Shown in pieces: positions 36,040-43,675 of a stretch of DNA of 64,000 nucleotides. The stretch covers positions 1 through 64,000 of the forward strand of contig NZ_JAOTSB010000007.1 in the NCBI RefSeq assembly GCF_030247605.1. The letters are read 5' to 3'. The stretch's first letter is position 1, and the number at the start of each line of letters is the position of its first letter. The position numbers were made by a program, and so were the translations under genes. The notes under the pieces are model-generated. The model was not told the origin of the DNA. It worked only from the letters and a program-made list of their open reading frames with translations, and ran no database searches. This DNA comes from Acidaminobacter sp. GTDB lineage: Bacteria > Bacillota > Clostridia > Peptostreptococcales > Acidaminobacteraceae.

Positions 36040-36642
36040 CTAGAATTCTGCCGCCTTGGCATAGATGCCCGCCTTCTCCTCTGCAGTGAGCATGCGGTCT
36101 ACCACCAGCGTGATGATGAAAATGCCTGCCAGGCTTGCGGCCAGCCGCGTCAACGCAAAGGTTCTCCCCAGAGAGGAAATCTCGAAAAGGACCATCGGAA
36201 TTTTTGTGGTGGACCATGCACCCATAAAGATCATGACGTTCTTGAAGCTCGCGCCCTTTTTCATGAGCACCGCTGCGACCGGAAACGCTCCGTAGAGCGG
36301 CCCTGCAGCTGCAGAACCAATCAGAATTCCAAGAAGAACGCCGCGCAGACCCGAGCCGGGTCCCATATAACGGATGAGCAGTTCTCTCGGCACCCAGACG
36401 TCCAATAGCCCAAGCAGCAGAAAAATTGGCGGAATGATGGTCAGCATTTCCAGAAGACTTTTGCCTGTCATTAACGCAGCGGTCTCACCCTGGGCGGGAC
36501 TGACCAGGAATAAAACAATGAGGAGAGCAGCAGTCACCAGGAAAAAAGCATACCGTTTGATCAGCGGCACCTTTTTTTGCGGCTGACCTCCGGGGCCTTG
36601 ATCTGATCCTTGAGTTGTGTTTTTCTTCATCTTCTCCTCCAT
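36040..36642 (-). CDS. Permease, second half of a two-gene UPF0718/ArsP-like pair
   Basis: A 200-aa membrane protein with about five hydrophobic helices. Residues 60-180 (IIPPIFLLLGLLDVWVPRELLIRYMG, GILIGSAAAGPLYGAFPVAAVLMKKGAS) match the repeat unit of DUF318/UPF0718 permeases. Full-size members have two such units in one chain; here the units are in two overlapping genes. The ATG at 36642 shares one base with the stop codon of the preceding gene; GGTGA lies 6 nt upstream. An ATG at 36630 with GGAGG is an alternative. Substrate unknown; some relatives export arsenic compounds. Confidence 0.75.
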   Translation of the reverse strand: MEEKMKKNTTQGSDQGPGGQPQKKVPLIKRYAFFLVTAALLIVLFLVSPAQGETAALMTGKSLLEMLTIIPPIFLLLGLLDVWVPRELLIRYMGPGSGLRGVLLGILIGSAAAGPLYGAFPVAAVLMKKGASFKNVMIFMGAWSTTKIPMVLFEISSLGRTFALTRLAASLAGIFIITLVVDRMLTAEEKAGIYAKAAEF

Positions 36643-37127
36643 TAAAACTCACCCATGACCTTTCCTATGACAATTGCGACCAGGAAAGAAAAAACGAAGG
36701 CGGACAGATTCCGGATCAGAGCCGCTTTCCTGCTGAAATATCTGCTCTCAATGGAAAATGTCATCACGCCCACCATCATCAGGGACGAAATGAACGCTGC
36801 AATCTGCATGTAGCCGGCACCCCGCTCCAGCAGCATCGCCGCCGTGGGGAAGGCAATGAAGCCCGGAATCAGCGTGATCCCGCCTACCAGCGCCGCAGCC
36901 GTCACGCCAATCCAGCCGGAGTCGCCGCCAATCAAACGGCTGATCACCTCGGGATTGAGAAGCGCCAGCATGACCCCGACCAGGGTGATGACGCCCAAAA
37001 TCTGAGGTAAAATGTTTTCAAAGGATTTCAGCGCTTTTTTGAGCGCCATTTTAGTCTTTTTCTTGTCCTTCTTCCAGGAAAATGCCAGCAGCCCTAAAGC
37101 GGTCAGATATAAGATCCAGGTTTGCAT
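36642..37127 (-). CDS. Permease, first half of a two-gene UPF0718/ArsP-like pair
   Basis: A 161-aa membrane protein with about five helices. ILGVITLVGVMLALLNPEVISRLIGGDSGWIGVTAAALVGGITLIPGFIAFPTAAMLLERGAGYMQ parallels the second gene's GAFPVAAVLMKKGAS segment, which shows that the two are related halves. It is likely to form a heterodimer with its neighbour. It starts a few bp after the flavoredoxin stop codon, so the three genes probably form one operon. Confidence 0.75.
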   Translation of the reverse strand: MQTWILYLTALGLLAFSWKKDKKKTKMALKKALKSFENILPQILGVITLVGVMLALLNPEVISRLIGGDSGWIGVTAAALVGGITLIPGFIAFPTAAMLLERGAGYMQIAAFISSLMMVGVMTFSIESRYFSRKAALIRNLSAFVFSFLVAIVIGKVMGEF

Positions 37128-37131
37128 TGCA

Positions 37132-37806
37132 TTACCTGCCTTTCATTGATTTTGATTTTTGTTTTGGTTTTGGTTTTGGATTGTCGCCGTGGCTCAAACC
37201 GGATGGCCTTAGAAGATGGCTGACCTTCTCCTTGGCCGCCTTCCGCCTGGCCACGGAAAACCCAAAGCTGCCAATAGGCTTCCCGCCAAGGGCATAATAG
37301 GTTCCGTGCAGATAGGTGATAGGATTGCCCTTTTCCATGTGAATCTTGCCGTCCCCATCGATCAAAGCCTGATCTACCTTGTTTTTCAATACCTCCACGA
37401 GAAACAGGTCATGGGTCCCCAGCGGTGTCACACTGCGCACCACACACTCCAGTGCTATTGGGCAAGACTGGATCGAGGGCACGCTCACCGCGATGCCGGG
37501 TTCAAGTTCAAATTTACAATGCGCAATCTTATCGACCTGAACCGCACTTCTGACGCCGCAGAAATCCACCGCCTGCACCATCTCCCGGGTTGGGAGATTG
37601 ACCACGCATTCGGGATGACGCATCAGGTTGCCATGGGACGCCCGCTCTTTTCGAATTGCTATGGACAGCATAGGCGGCTTCGTGCACGCCACGCCAATCC
37701 ACCCCACCGTAAACACATTAGGTTCCCCTTTTTCGCCGATGGTCGTGACAAGGGCCACCGGAACGGGTCCAAAAAGGATGCTCCCCTTAAATACTTCCTT
37801 TTGCAT
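37132..37806 (-). CDS. Flavin reductase/flavoredoxin family protein
   Basis: An FMN-binding beta-barrel protein of 224 aa. GPVPVALVTTIGEKGEPNVFTVGWIGVACTKPPMLSIAIRKERASHGNL and VVNLPTREMVQAVDFCGVRS are characteristic. It probably transfers electrons or reduces flavin. The start at 37806 has GGAGG 6 nt upstream; the upstream part of the frame is the promoter. The last 20 residues are a Lys/Pro/Ser tail (PKPKPKQKSKS) encoded by a short repetitive TTTTGG tract, absent from normal members. It heads the operon with the permease pair. Confidence 0.87.
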   Translation of the reverse strand: MQKEVFKGSILFGPVPVALVTTIGEKGEPNVFTVGWIGVACTKPPMLSIAIRKERASHGNLMRHPECVVNLPTREMVQAVDFCGVRSAVQVDKIAHCKFELEPGIAVSVPSIQSCPIALECVVRSVTPLGTHDLFLVEVLKNKVDQALIDGDGKIHMEKGNPITYLHGTYYALGGKPIGSFGFSVARRKAAKEKVSHLLRPSGLSHGDNPKPKPKQKSKSMKGR

Positions 37807-37833
37807 ATTGGTCCTCCTGAAATTTAAGCTTTC

Positions 37834-37878
37834 GTAACCAATAGTTACATTATAACAATATAACATTTTTGACGCCAA
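37834..37878 (-). promoter_or_regulatory. Promoter and operator-like palindrome of the flavoredoxin operon
   Basis: TTGGCG (37878-37873), an 18-bp spacer and TATAAT (37854-37849) on the minus strand. The palindrome GTAAC-CAATA-GTTAC (37834-37848) directly follows the -10 and could bind a repressor. Confidence 0.6.
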
Positions 37879-38000
37879 ATTGTATGGCGATTTCAAAAAA
37901 GCGACTTAAGTCTCACCTCTGATTGTCGCTTGGCAACGGTTTAATATACATTCAAGGGGTGTATAATGGTCTTAAACCATTGAACCGGGAGGCGGAGCGT

Positions 38001-39479
38001 TTGAATTTGGAGAAGGAGTTTTTGGAAGCGACTATTGAACGCCTACATGAAGCTATGAGGGCAGGCAGGCTGACGTGTGAGGCACTTGTCCGCATGTATC
38101 TCGAACGGATCGAGCGCTATGATCAAAAGGGTCCAAAAATCAACGCGGTAATTCAGGTAAATCCTCTGGTCCTGGATCAGGCCAAGGCACTGGACGCAGC
38201 CTTTGAGCGGGGTGGGCTGACAGGGCCGCTCCACGGGATTCCGGTGCTGCTGAAAGACAACGTGGATACCAGCTTTATGCCCACAACAGCAGGCTGTAAA
38301 GCACTTGTGGGGGTGACGCCGGATGAGGATGGCTGGATTGTGAAACGGCTGCAGGCGGCAGGGGCTGTCATTCTCGCCAAAATGAACCTGCACGAGTTCG
38401 CAGTATGGGGTGAAACGGTAAGCTCCGTGTTGGGACAGACACTGAATCCTTATGATCTAACGCGGACACCGGGGGGATCCAGCGGCGGGACAGGTGCTGG
38501 CATTGCTGCAAATTTCGGAGTGATTGGCATTGGGACAGATACTGTAAATTCTGTTCGGTCGCCGGCGAGCGCCTGCTGTCTGGTGGGATTCAGGCCAACG
38601 CTTGGGCTGGTAAGCCGAAGCGGCATAGTGCCCTATTCATTGACACAGGATACGGCGGGGCCAATAACAAGGACAGTGGAGGACGCAGTTAAGACCTTGG
38701 ATGCTCTGGTAGGCTGTGATCCCTTGGATCCACTGACAGAGACGTCTCTTGGCAAAAGTCCGGCGGAATCTTCCTACACTGCTTTTTTGACGCCAAACGG
38801 GCTGCGGGGTAAAACTATAGGCGTCTTGAGAAGCTTCTTCGGCAACGAAGCTGTGCACGCGCCGGTAAACCGCGTCATGACTGAGGCTTTAAAGGTCTTG
38901 GAAACGGAAGGCGCGCGGCTTTTAGAGCTGGATGCCCCGCTGGATTCCGGCAGGCTGATTTCCGAAACCAGCGTTCACCTCTATGACTTGAAGCGGGACC
39001 TTGGGGCTTATCTTGAGGGACTCGGCGACAAAACACCATATCATTCCATAGAGGCGCTTCTACAAAGCGGCCTTTACGATCCGGGCATTGAAGAGAACTT
39101 GAAAACTGCAGCGACACTTTCAACCGATAGTGAGGAATACCGTATACGGATGGATCAGCGGCGCCGGCTACAGGATCAGGTTTTGGCGCTCATGGCACAG
39201 CATGGCCTCGACCTGATTGTCTTCCCGCATCAAAAGCGCCTTGTAGTGCCCGTAGGCGGCTCACAGGTGGATCGAAACGGGGTCCTCGGGGCTGTGACCG
39301 GCTTCCCGTCTGTCGTGGTGCCTGCCGGCTTCTCCGAGCCTACAGACACAGCGCCAATTGGCGTGCCTGTGGGCATAGAGCTCTTTGCCCGGCCATGGTG
39401 TGAACCCGTCCTGATTGAGGCAGCCTACGGGTTTGAACAGGCGACAAAGGTTAGAAAAACACCGGTTTTAGAAAAATAG
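38001..39479 (+). CDS. Amidase signature family hydrolase
   Basis: A 492-aa Ser-cisSer-Lys hydrolase. The lysine is in LLKDNVDT, the glycine/serine loop is PGGSSGGTGAG, and the nucleophile region reads IGTDTVNSVRSPAS. Free-standing amidases of this size act on varied amides; GatA is less likely because no gatB or gatC is near. The frame opens at 37923, but GGAGG lies 8 nt before the TTG at 38001 and the family alignment would start there. A TATAAT at 37962-37967 may be its -10 element. Confidence 0.9.
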   Translation: MNLEKEFLEATIERLHEAMRAGRLTCEALVRMYLERIERYDQKGPKINAVIQVNPLVLDQAKALDAAFERGGLTGPLHGIPVLLKDNVDTSFMPTTAGCKALVGVTPDEDGWIVKRLQAAGAVILAKMNLHEFAVWGETVSSVLGQTLNPYDLTRTPGGSSGGTGAGIAANFGVIGIGTDTVNSVRSPASACCLVGFRPTLGLVSRSGIVPYSLTQDTAGPITRTVEDAVKTLDALVGCDPLDPLTETSLGKSPAESSYTAFLTPNGLRGKTIGVLRSFFGNEAVHAPVNRVMTEALKVLETEGARLLELDAPLDSGRLISETSVHLYDLKRDLGAYLEGLGDKTPYHSIEALLQSGLYDPGIEENLKTAATLSTDSEEYRIRMDQRRRLQDQVLALMAQHGLDLIVFPHQKRLVVPVGGSQVDRNGVLGAVTGFPSVVVPAGFSEPTDTAPIGVPVGIELFARPWCEPVLIEAAYGFEQATKVRKTPVLEK

Positions 39480-39486
39480 TAAGGTT

Positions 39487-39634
39487 GGGGACGCGGACAA
39501 AAACGAATTTGGGGACGGGGGTGCTTATGTAATATAACCGTTCACTTTTGGCCGCAGCGAGAATTATTATCGCATGCTCTGGCACAAAAAATATTACCGT
39601 CCGCGTGGCCAGCTCAAAAGTTGTCCGCGTCCCC
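39487..39634. repeat. 148-bp element with GGGGACGCGGACAA inverted ends
   Basis: GGGGACGCGGACAA (39487-39500) and its exact complement (39621-39634) flank 120 bp that hold a further partial copy (GGGGACGGGG, 39511-39520) and no gene. Such GGGGACG/CGTCCCC units recur in bacterial intergenic DNA and are often linked to REP-associated transposases. It lies right after the amidase. Confidence 0.65.
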
Positions 39635-39647
39635 TTCCACTTGAAAA

Positions 39648-39675
39648 GAAGGCCGTCACTCCCGTGACGGCCTTC
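39648..39675. terminator. Bidirectional terminator between amidase and acyltransferase-like genes
   Basis: GAAGGCCGTCAC and GTGACGGCCTTC form a 12-bp stem with a 4-nt loop between the convergent genes. Confidence 0.85.
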
Positions 39676-39698
39676 CTCATTTATCACTCAATACAGCC

Positions 39699-40544
39699 TT
39701 ACTCCACATCTTCTTTAATTGCTTCCAGGGGTGTTTCGAGTAGCGTCAGATCTTCGAGGTACTTTTTCGCCAGCTTGAACGTGTTGGCGAAATAGAGACC
39801 GTCGCATAATCTTTCATCCAAGACATACCCAAGCTCACAGACGGATTTTTCTACGACGACATCATTTTCAACGATTGGCATTTTTTTAATTTTGCCCAAT
39901 GCAATAAAGACGCCGGTGGTTCCAAAATCATAAAGATGGTGATAGATATAATCGAGCTTGATCGACTTTAAATAAGTAAAAAACAAGCTCGTATGAAACG
40001 GACTGGCCTTGATGATCCCTGCCGGCATGAGATTATGCCGGTCAAGCCATTTTACCGTCCTCACAGCAGCTTTGACCATGGGGCCAGGCAACGACATGAA
40101 TTTTGCCGCCAGTTGATCTGTCTCGTTTTGTGTGTCCCCAAGATTTTCACGGATGACGTCATCTACAATCTGCGCAATTTCAAAAATGGACTCTTTACCG
40201 GTAAACATGAATTTAACCGTGGTTTCTTCTCCATCATCATGCAGGGAGCGCTTAACGGCCATTGAGATTGAAATATGGTTCCTGGCATAATAGCGGCCAT
40301 TCATGACGAATCGGTTGATTTGAGGCCGTTGTGCCAGGACACGGACAAAAACCGCAATAAAGACATGCATATAATTCATTTTGACGCCGCTTTCGCGTTT
40401 GGCGTGAATGTAGTCGTCTATGTGCTCCGTTACAAGGGTTTGCTTGTGGTAGATCAAAGCATCGCTCCTGCGTTCCATGATATAGGGCATTATTTTTACA
40501 AAAGGACTGAGACTTTTAATGCGGCGGCCATCAGAACGCGGCAT
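39699..40544 (-). CDS. Stand-alone E2/CAT-fold acyltransferase-like protein
   Basis: A 281-aa protein with the fold of the 2-oxoacid dehydrogenase E2 catalytic domain and chloramphenicol acetyltransferase. There is no lipoyl or E1-binding domain. Segments such as YMHVFIAVFVRVLAQRPQINRFV and ISISMAVKR fit. The active-site motif DHRxxDG is changed to DERLCDG (Glu244 where His is catalytic), which makes normal acyl transfer doubtful. GAGGAGG is 8 nt before the ATG at 40544. It is monocistronic. It may be a binding or structural relative. Confidence 0.75.
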   Translation of the reverse strand: MPRSDGRRIKSLSPFVKIMPYIMERRSDALIYHKQTLVTEHIDDYIHAKRESGVKMNYMHVFIAVFVRVLAQRPQINRFVMNGRYYARNHISISMAVKRSLHDDGEETTVKFMFTGKESIFEIAQIVDDVIRENLGDTQNETDQLAAKFMSLPGPMVKAAVRTVKWLDRHNLMPAGIIKASPFHTSLFFTYLKSIKLDYIYHHLYDFGTTGVFIALGKIKKMPIVENDVVVEKSVCELGYVLDERLCDGLYFANTFKLAKKYLEDLTLLETPLEAIKEDVE

Positions 40545-40745
40545 GGGGATTCCTCCTCGAACTGCATATTCACTTAGCTTTAGCAATTAATCCATGGTTA
40601 TTCGAATGCTTACTAGATTAATACTATTCGACGTTGATCTGAGAAACTCCTTCATGCGCCTAAATTAATACAGGGCGAAGACAGTGAAGCCTCCAGTAGA
40701 TAAACACACAATTATTAACACGCGAGAAAACATGCTAATAAGCAC

Positions 40746-40785
40746 GTTAATTAACATTGTTTTTCAACAGCACATAGTCTACAAT
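40746..40785 (+). promoter_or_regulatory. Promoter and possible operator of the toxin-antitoxin pair
   Basis: TTGTTT (40757-40762), 17 bp, TACAAT (40780-40785). The palindrome GTTAATTAAC (40746-40755) adjoins the -35 and is a plausible binding site for the antitoxin or its complex. Confidence 0.5.
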
Positions 40786-40806
40786 TAATATAGGGAGTTG
40801 ATATTA

Positions 40807-41052
40807 ATGCCTAAAATCAGACCAATTTCAGACTTGAGAAATTACTCTGAAGTACTTAACGAAGTACGAGAGGACAGCCCGGTTTATTTAACGAGAAACG
40901 GCAGAGGCGAATATGCAATAATAAAAATTGACGAGTTGGAAAAACTAAAAGCAACTATCAGACTGTTATCAAAGCTGGAAGAAGGCGAAAAATCCGCTAG
41001 AGAAAAAGGATGGCTTTCACCTGAAGATGTAGATGCAGCTTTAGGTTTATAG
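40807..41052 (+). CDS. Type II antitoxin, Phd/YefM family
   Basis: An 81-aa antitoxin. PISDLRNYSEVLNEVREDSPVYLTRNGRGEYAIIKIDELEKLKAT is the classic Phd/YefM N-terminal DNA-binding fold, followed by a helical toxin-binding tail. GGGAG precedes the ATG by 9-10 nt; a TTG three codons earlier is possible. The toxin gene starts 1 nt after the stop codon. Confidence 0.9.
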   Translation: MPKIRPISDLRNYSEVLNEVREDSPVYLTRNGRGEYAIIKIDELEKLKATIRLLSKLEEGEKSAREKGWLSPEDVDAALGL

Positions 41053-41053
41053 C

Positions 41054-41380
41054 ATGATTATAATCGAATATTCACCATCAGCGCTTGAGGATTTACAGCA
41101 ACTTATTGAGTATCTCACCATTCAGCATAGCGAAAACACAGCAAAAAAGATTTTGAAACAGATCACATCCGACATTTCCCGTCTTGAGATTTTCCCATTG
41201 TCTGGTGCTTCTTTAAGTAAAATGATAGATGCACCAACTGACTATTATTATATATTTACGGAAAAAAATTTTGTTTTTTACAGGACAAGTTTGAACAGCG
41301 TCAGAATAATTCGGATCTTAAACGAAAAGCAGAACTATCTCATCCATTTGTTTAAAGACTCAGTCCACGATACAGAATAA
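41054..41380 (+). CDS. Type II toxin, RelE/ParE family
   Basis: A 108-aa RelE/ParE-fold protein: IIIEYSPSALEDLQQLIEYLTIQHSENTAKKILKQI is the two-helix opening, and YYYIFTEKNFVFYRTSLNSVRIIRILN the terminal strands. RelE members cut mRNA on the ribosome and ParE members act on gyrase; the sequence does not decide. It is coupled to the antitoxin gene and followed by a terminator. Confidence 0.88.
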   Translation: MIIIEYSPSALEDLQQLIEYLTIQHSENTAKKILKQITSDISRLEIFPLSGASLSKMIDAPTDYYYIFTEKNFVFYRTSLNSVRIIRILNEKQNYLIHLFKDSVHDTE

Positions 41381-41402
41381 TAATCGAAATCCCAATAACA
41401 AT

Positions 41403-41440
41403 AAAATTCCCTCCTTCCAAATGGTTGAGGGATTTTTTTT
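41403..41440 (+). terminator. Terminator of the toxin-antitoxin operon
   Basis: AAAATTCCCTC (41403-41413) pairs with GAGGGATTTT, ending in eight Ts. Confidence 0.85.
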
Positions 41441-41575
41441 GCGCCTTCAGCCATCCGGACTTAAGCCCATTCAGTTCAAAAAACAACAAATTTTAAACTA
41501 TTATCAATAATTATATATTGTTTTTCGATATATTCGTGTTAAAATAAACTCACCAAATACTTGTGAGGTGACTTT

Positions 41576-42028
41576 ATGAAACGTTATTCTACGCTTTACC
41601 TGAGGATCGCCGTGGTCCTCATTGGCCTGCCAGTGCTGGCAATCTGCCTGTTTTGGCTGCCGCATGCCATAGATTATCTGCGTGTGCCAGTCACCATAGG
41701 CGCTTACCTGGCGGCAGGTTTGTTTTTCGCCATACTTTTCAAAGCCTTTCGTCTGCTGAGTTATATCGACCAGAACAAAGCGTTCTCCTCACTGTCTGTC
41801 ACTGTTCTGAAACAGATCAAGCAATTTGCCTTTTCCATCAGCTTGATCTACGCGGTACTGATCCCGTTTCTCATTCCAATCGCGGATGCAGATGACGCAC
41901 CGGGGCTCATGGGACTGCCTTTAATTTTCATCTTCGCCTCATCCGTGGTGGGCGTCTTTGCCGCGGTGCTGGAGCGATTGCTCCAGGATGCTATTGATAT
42001 CAAAGAAGAAAATGACTTGACAGTGTGA
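41576..42028 (+). CDS. DUF2975 membrane protein
   Basis: A 150-aa protein with four transmembrane helices. RLLSYIDQNKAFSSLSVTVLKQIKQFAFSISLIYAVLIP and the final VFAAVLERLLQDAIDIKEENDLTV match DUF2975. GAGGTGA is 6 nt before the ATG. The downstream HTH gene begins 10 nt later. DUF2975/HTH pairs of this kind occur widely in Firmicutes (like YozF/YozG); the membrane protein may sense a signal for the regulator, but this is not proven. Confidence 0.85.
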   Translation: MKRYSTLYLRIAVVLIGLPVLAICLFWLPHAIDYLRVPVTIGAYLAAGLFFAILFKAFRLLSYIDQNKAFSSLSVTVLKQIKQFAFSISLIYAVLIPFLIPIADADDAPGLMGLPLIFIFASSVVGVFAAVLERLLQDAIDIKEENDLTV

Positions 42029-42038
42029 GGTGATGGAC

Positions 42039-42245
42039 ATGGCAATTATTATTAATATCGATGTAATGTTGGCCAAACGAAAAATGAGTGTAACAGAGCT
42101 GACTGAAAAAGTCGGCATTACCATGGCCAACCTCTCCATCTTAAAGAACGGCAAAGCAAAAGCCATCCGGTTTTCCACGCTGGAGGCCATCTGTAAAGCT
42201 CTGGACTGCCAACCGGGAGATATTCTGGAGTTTAGGGCGGATTGA
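42039..42245 (+). CDS. Small HTH (Cro/C1-type, YozG-like) regulator
   Basis: A 68-aa protein consisting of one helix-turn-helix domain: IINIDVMLAKRKMSVTELTEKVGITMANLSILKNGKAKAIRFSTLEAICKALDCQPGDILEF. GGTGA lies 6 nt before the ATG at 42039; an in-frame GTG at 42030 is less likely. It overlaps closely with the DUF2975 gene, forming an operon. It likely regulates its own operon. Confidence 0.9.
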   Translation: MAIIINIDVMLAKRKMSVTELTEKVGITMANLSILKNGKAKAIRFSTLEAICKALDCQPGDILEFRAD

Positions 42246-42324
42246 CAATTCTGTCAGGCTGTCATTTTCAAAAAATACCTTTCAACCAACCTCATAATTT
42301 TGAGATGCTCCCCCGGAGGCTTTT

Positions 42325-43671
42325 ATGAAAATCAAATTAATCCAACCCGCCATGCTGCCGCGGCCCATGGATACCCAGCTTAAAACGAGAATGGCACCGT
42401 CCCTGGCGCTCCTTACCCTGGCAAATCTGACACCTGAGACCCATGAGATCGTCATTGAAAACGAAAATGTAGAGACCCTAAATTTTGACGACCCTGCAGA
42501 TCTGGTCGCCATCACGGTCACTGTCGACGTCATGAACCGGGCCGCTGAAATTTCAAAAGCCTTCCGCGCCCGAGGCATACCCGTCATTGCTGGCGGGATT
42601 CACATCACCTCAGATCCGGAGAGCGCAGCAGACAGCTTCGATGCCATTTGCATAGGCATGGCAGAGCGCGTCTGGCCAATAATACTAAAAGATGCAGAAC
42701 GCAAAACACTTAAAAAAACCTACCACGACAAAGACAACCTGCCCGCCGGTGACATTGCCTCACCCGGTTATGACTGCGTCGATCCGGACAAATACCTCTA
42801 TACCAATATCATCACTTCAAGCCGCGGGTGCCCCTTCAAATGCGACTTCTGCTACAACAGCTGCCAGCATGCAGAGAAGGTATTTCTCAACAGGCCTGTG
42901 GAGGATGTCCTGCGGGATATAGCAGCGCTTAAAACCAGGCACATCATGTTCATTGATGACAATTTCATAGGCAATCCAGCCTGGACCAAACATTTCATCA
43001 GTGCGATCAAACCGCTGAAACTGAAATGGAGCGCCGCTGTCTCTTCCAACATTGTGGACATGCCCGACCTCCTGGACGACATGAGGGACACCGGCTGCAA
43101 AAGCCTGTTTATAGGCTTTGAAAGCATAAACAGCGCCGCTGTAGGCGCTGTCCATAAGACGCAAAATTGTGTGTCAAACTATGAGCGGTTGGTGGAAGCC
43201 CTCCACAATAGAGGCATCATGGTCAACGCCAGCTTTGTCTTTGGCCTGGATGAAGACGACCAAACGGTATTTGAAAACACCTTAGAGTGGATCGTCCGAA
43301 ACAAAATAGAGACGGTCACCTCACATATTCTGACACCCTACCCGGGCACGAAACTGCACGACGCTTTCATGAACCAAAATAGAATCACAGATTTCAACCT
43401 ATCCCACTACAACACCTCCCATGTGGTTTATAAACCAAAAAACATGACTCCAGAGGAGTTATACAGCGGCTATCTGTGGATTTACAAAGAAGTCTACAGT
43501 TTCAAAAACATCTTCAAGCGCCTTCCCAGACACAAGAGGCAGTGGATCCCATATTTGGCCTTTAACCTATTTTACAGGAAATTTGGCAAGCTGACTGAAT
43601 GGTTGTGCTTGAAGCTGACTTTTAATACCATCGGCAAACTCTTCAGGCGGCTCGCCTACTTGACAAAGTAA
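42325..43671 (+). CDS. B12-binding domain radical SAM protein
   Basis: A 448-aa protein. Residues 1-130 form a cobalamin-binding Rossmann domain (ADLVAITVTVDVMNRAAEISKAFRARGIPVIAGGIHIT). The radical SAM cluster motif is CPFKCDFC (about 171-178). GFESINSAAVGAVHKTQN and FGLDEDDQTVFENTLEWI are usual for this superfamily (BchE/methylase type); a C-terminal segment after 400 resembles DUF4070. GGAGG lies 5 nt before the ATG. No substrate-defining neighbour is present, so reaction unknown. The gene stops 4 bp from the convergent DUF3810 gene. Confidence 0.9.
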   Translation: MKIKLIQPAMLPRPMDTQLKTRMAPSLALLTLANLTPETHEIVIENENVETLNFDDPADLVAITVTVDVMNRAAEISKAFRARGIPVIAGGIHITSDPESAADSFDAICIGMAERVWPIILKDAERKTLKKTYHDKDNLPAGDIASPGYDCVDPDKYLYTNIITSSRGCPFKCDFCYNSCQHAEKVFLNRPVEDVLRDIAALKTRHIMFIDDNFIGNPAWTKHFISAIKPLKLKWSAAVSSNIVDMPDLLDDMRDTGCKSLFIGFESINSAAVGAVHKTQNCVSNYERLVEALHNRGIMVNASFVFGLDEDDQTVFENTLEWIVRNKIETVTSHILTPYPGTKLHDAFMNQNRITDFNLSHYNTSHVVYKPKNMTPEELYSGYLWIYKEVYSFKNIFKRLPRHKRQWIPYLAFNLFYRKFGKLTEWLCLKLTFNTIGKLFRRLAYLTK

Positions 43672-43675
43672 TGAC

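Noticed and set aside
35815..36408. Frames with repeated Gly/Trp/Val/Ser-rich peptides and an apparent CRISPR-like array
   Set aside because: The 17-bp units are directly contiguous with no spacers, so it is not CRISPR. The peptides are simply readings of the minisatellite in different frames.
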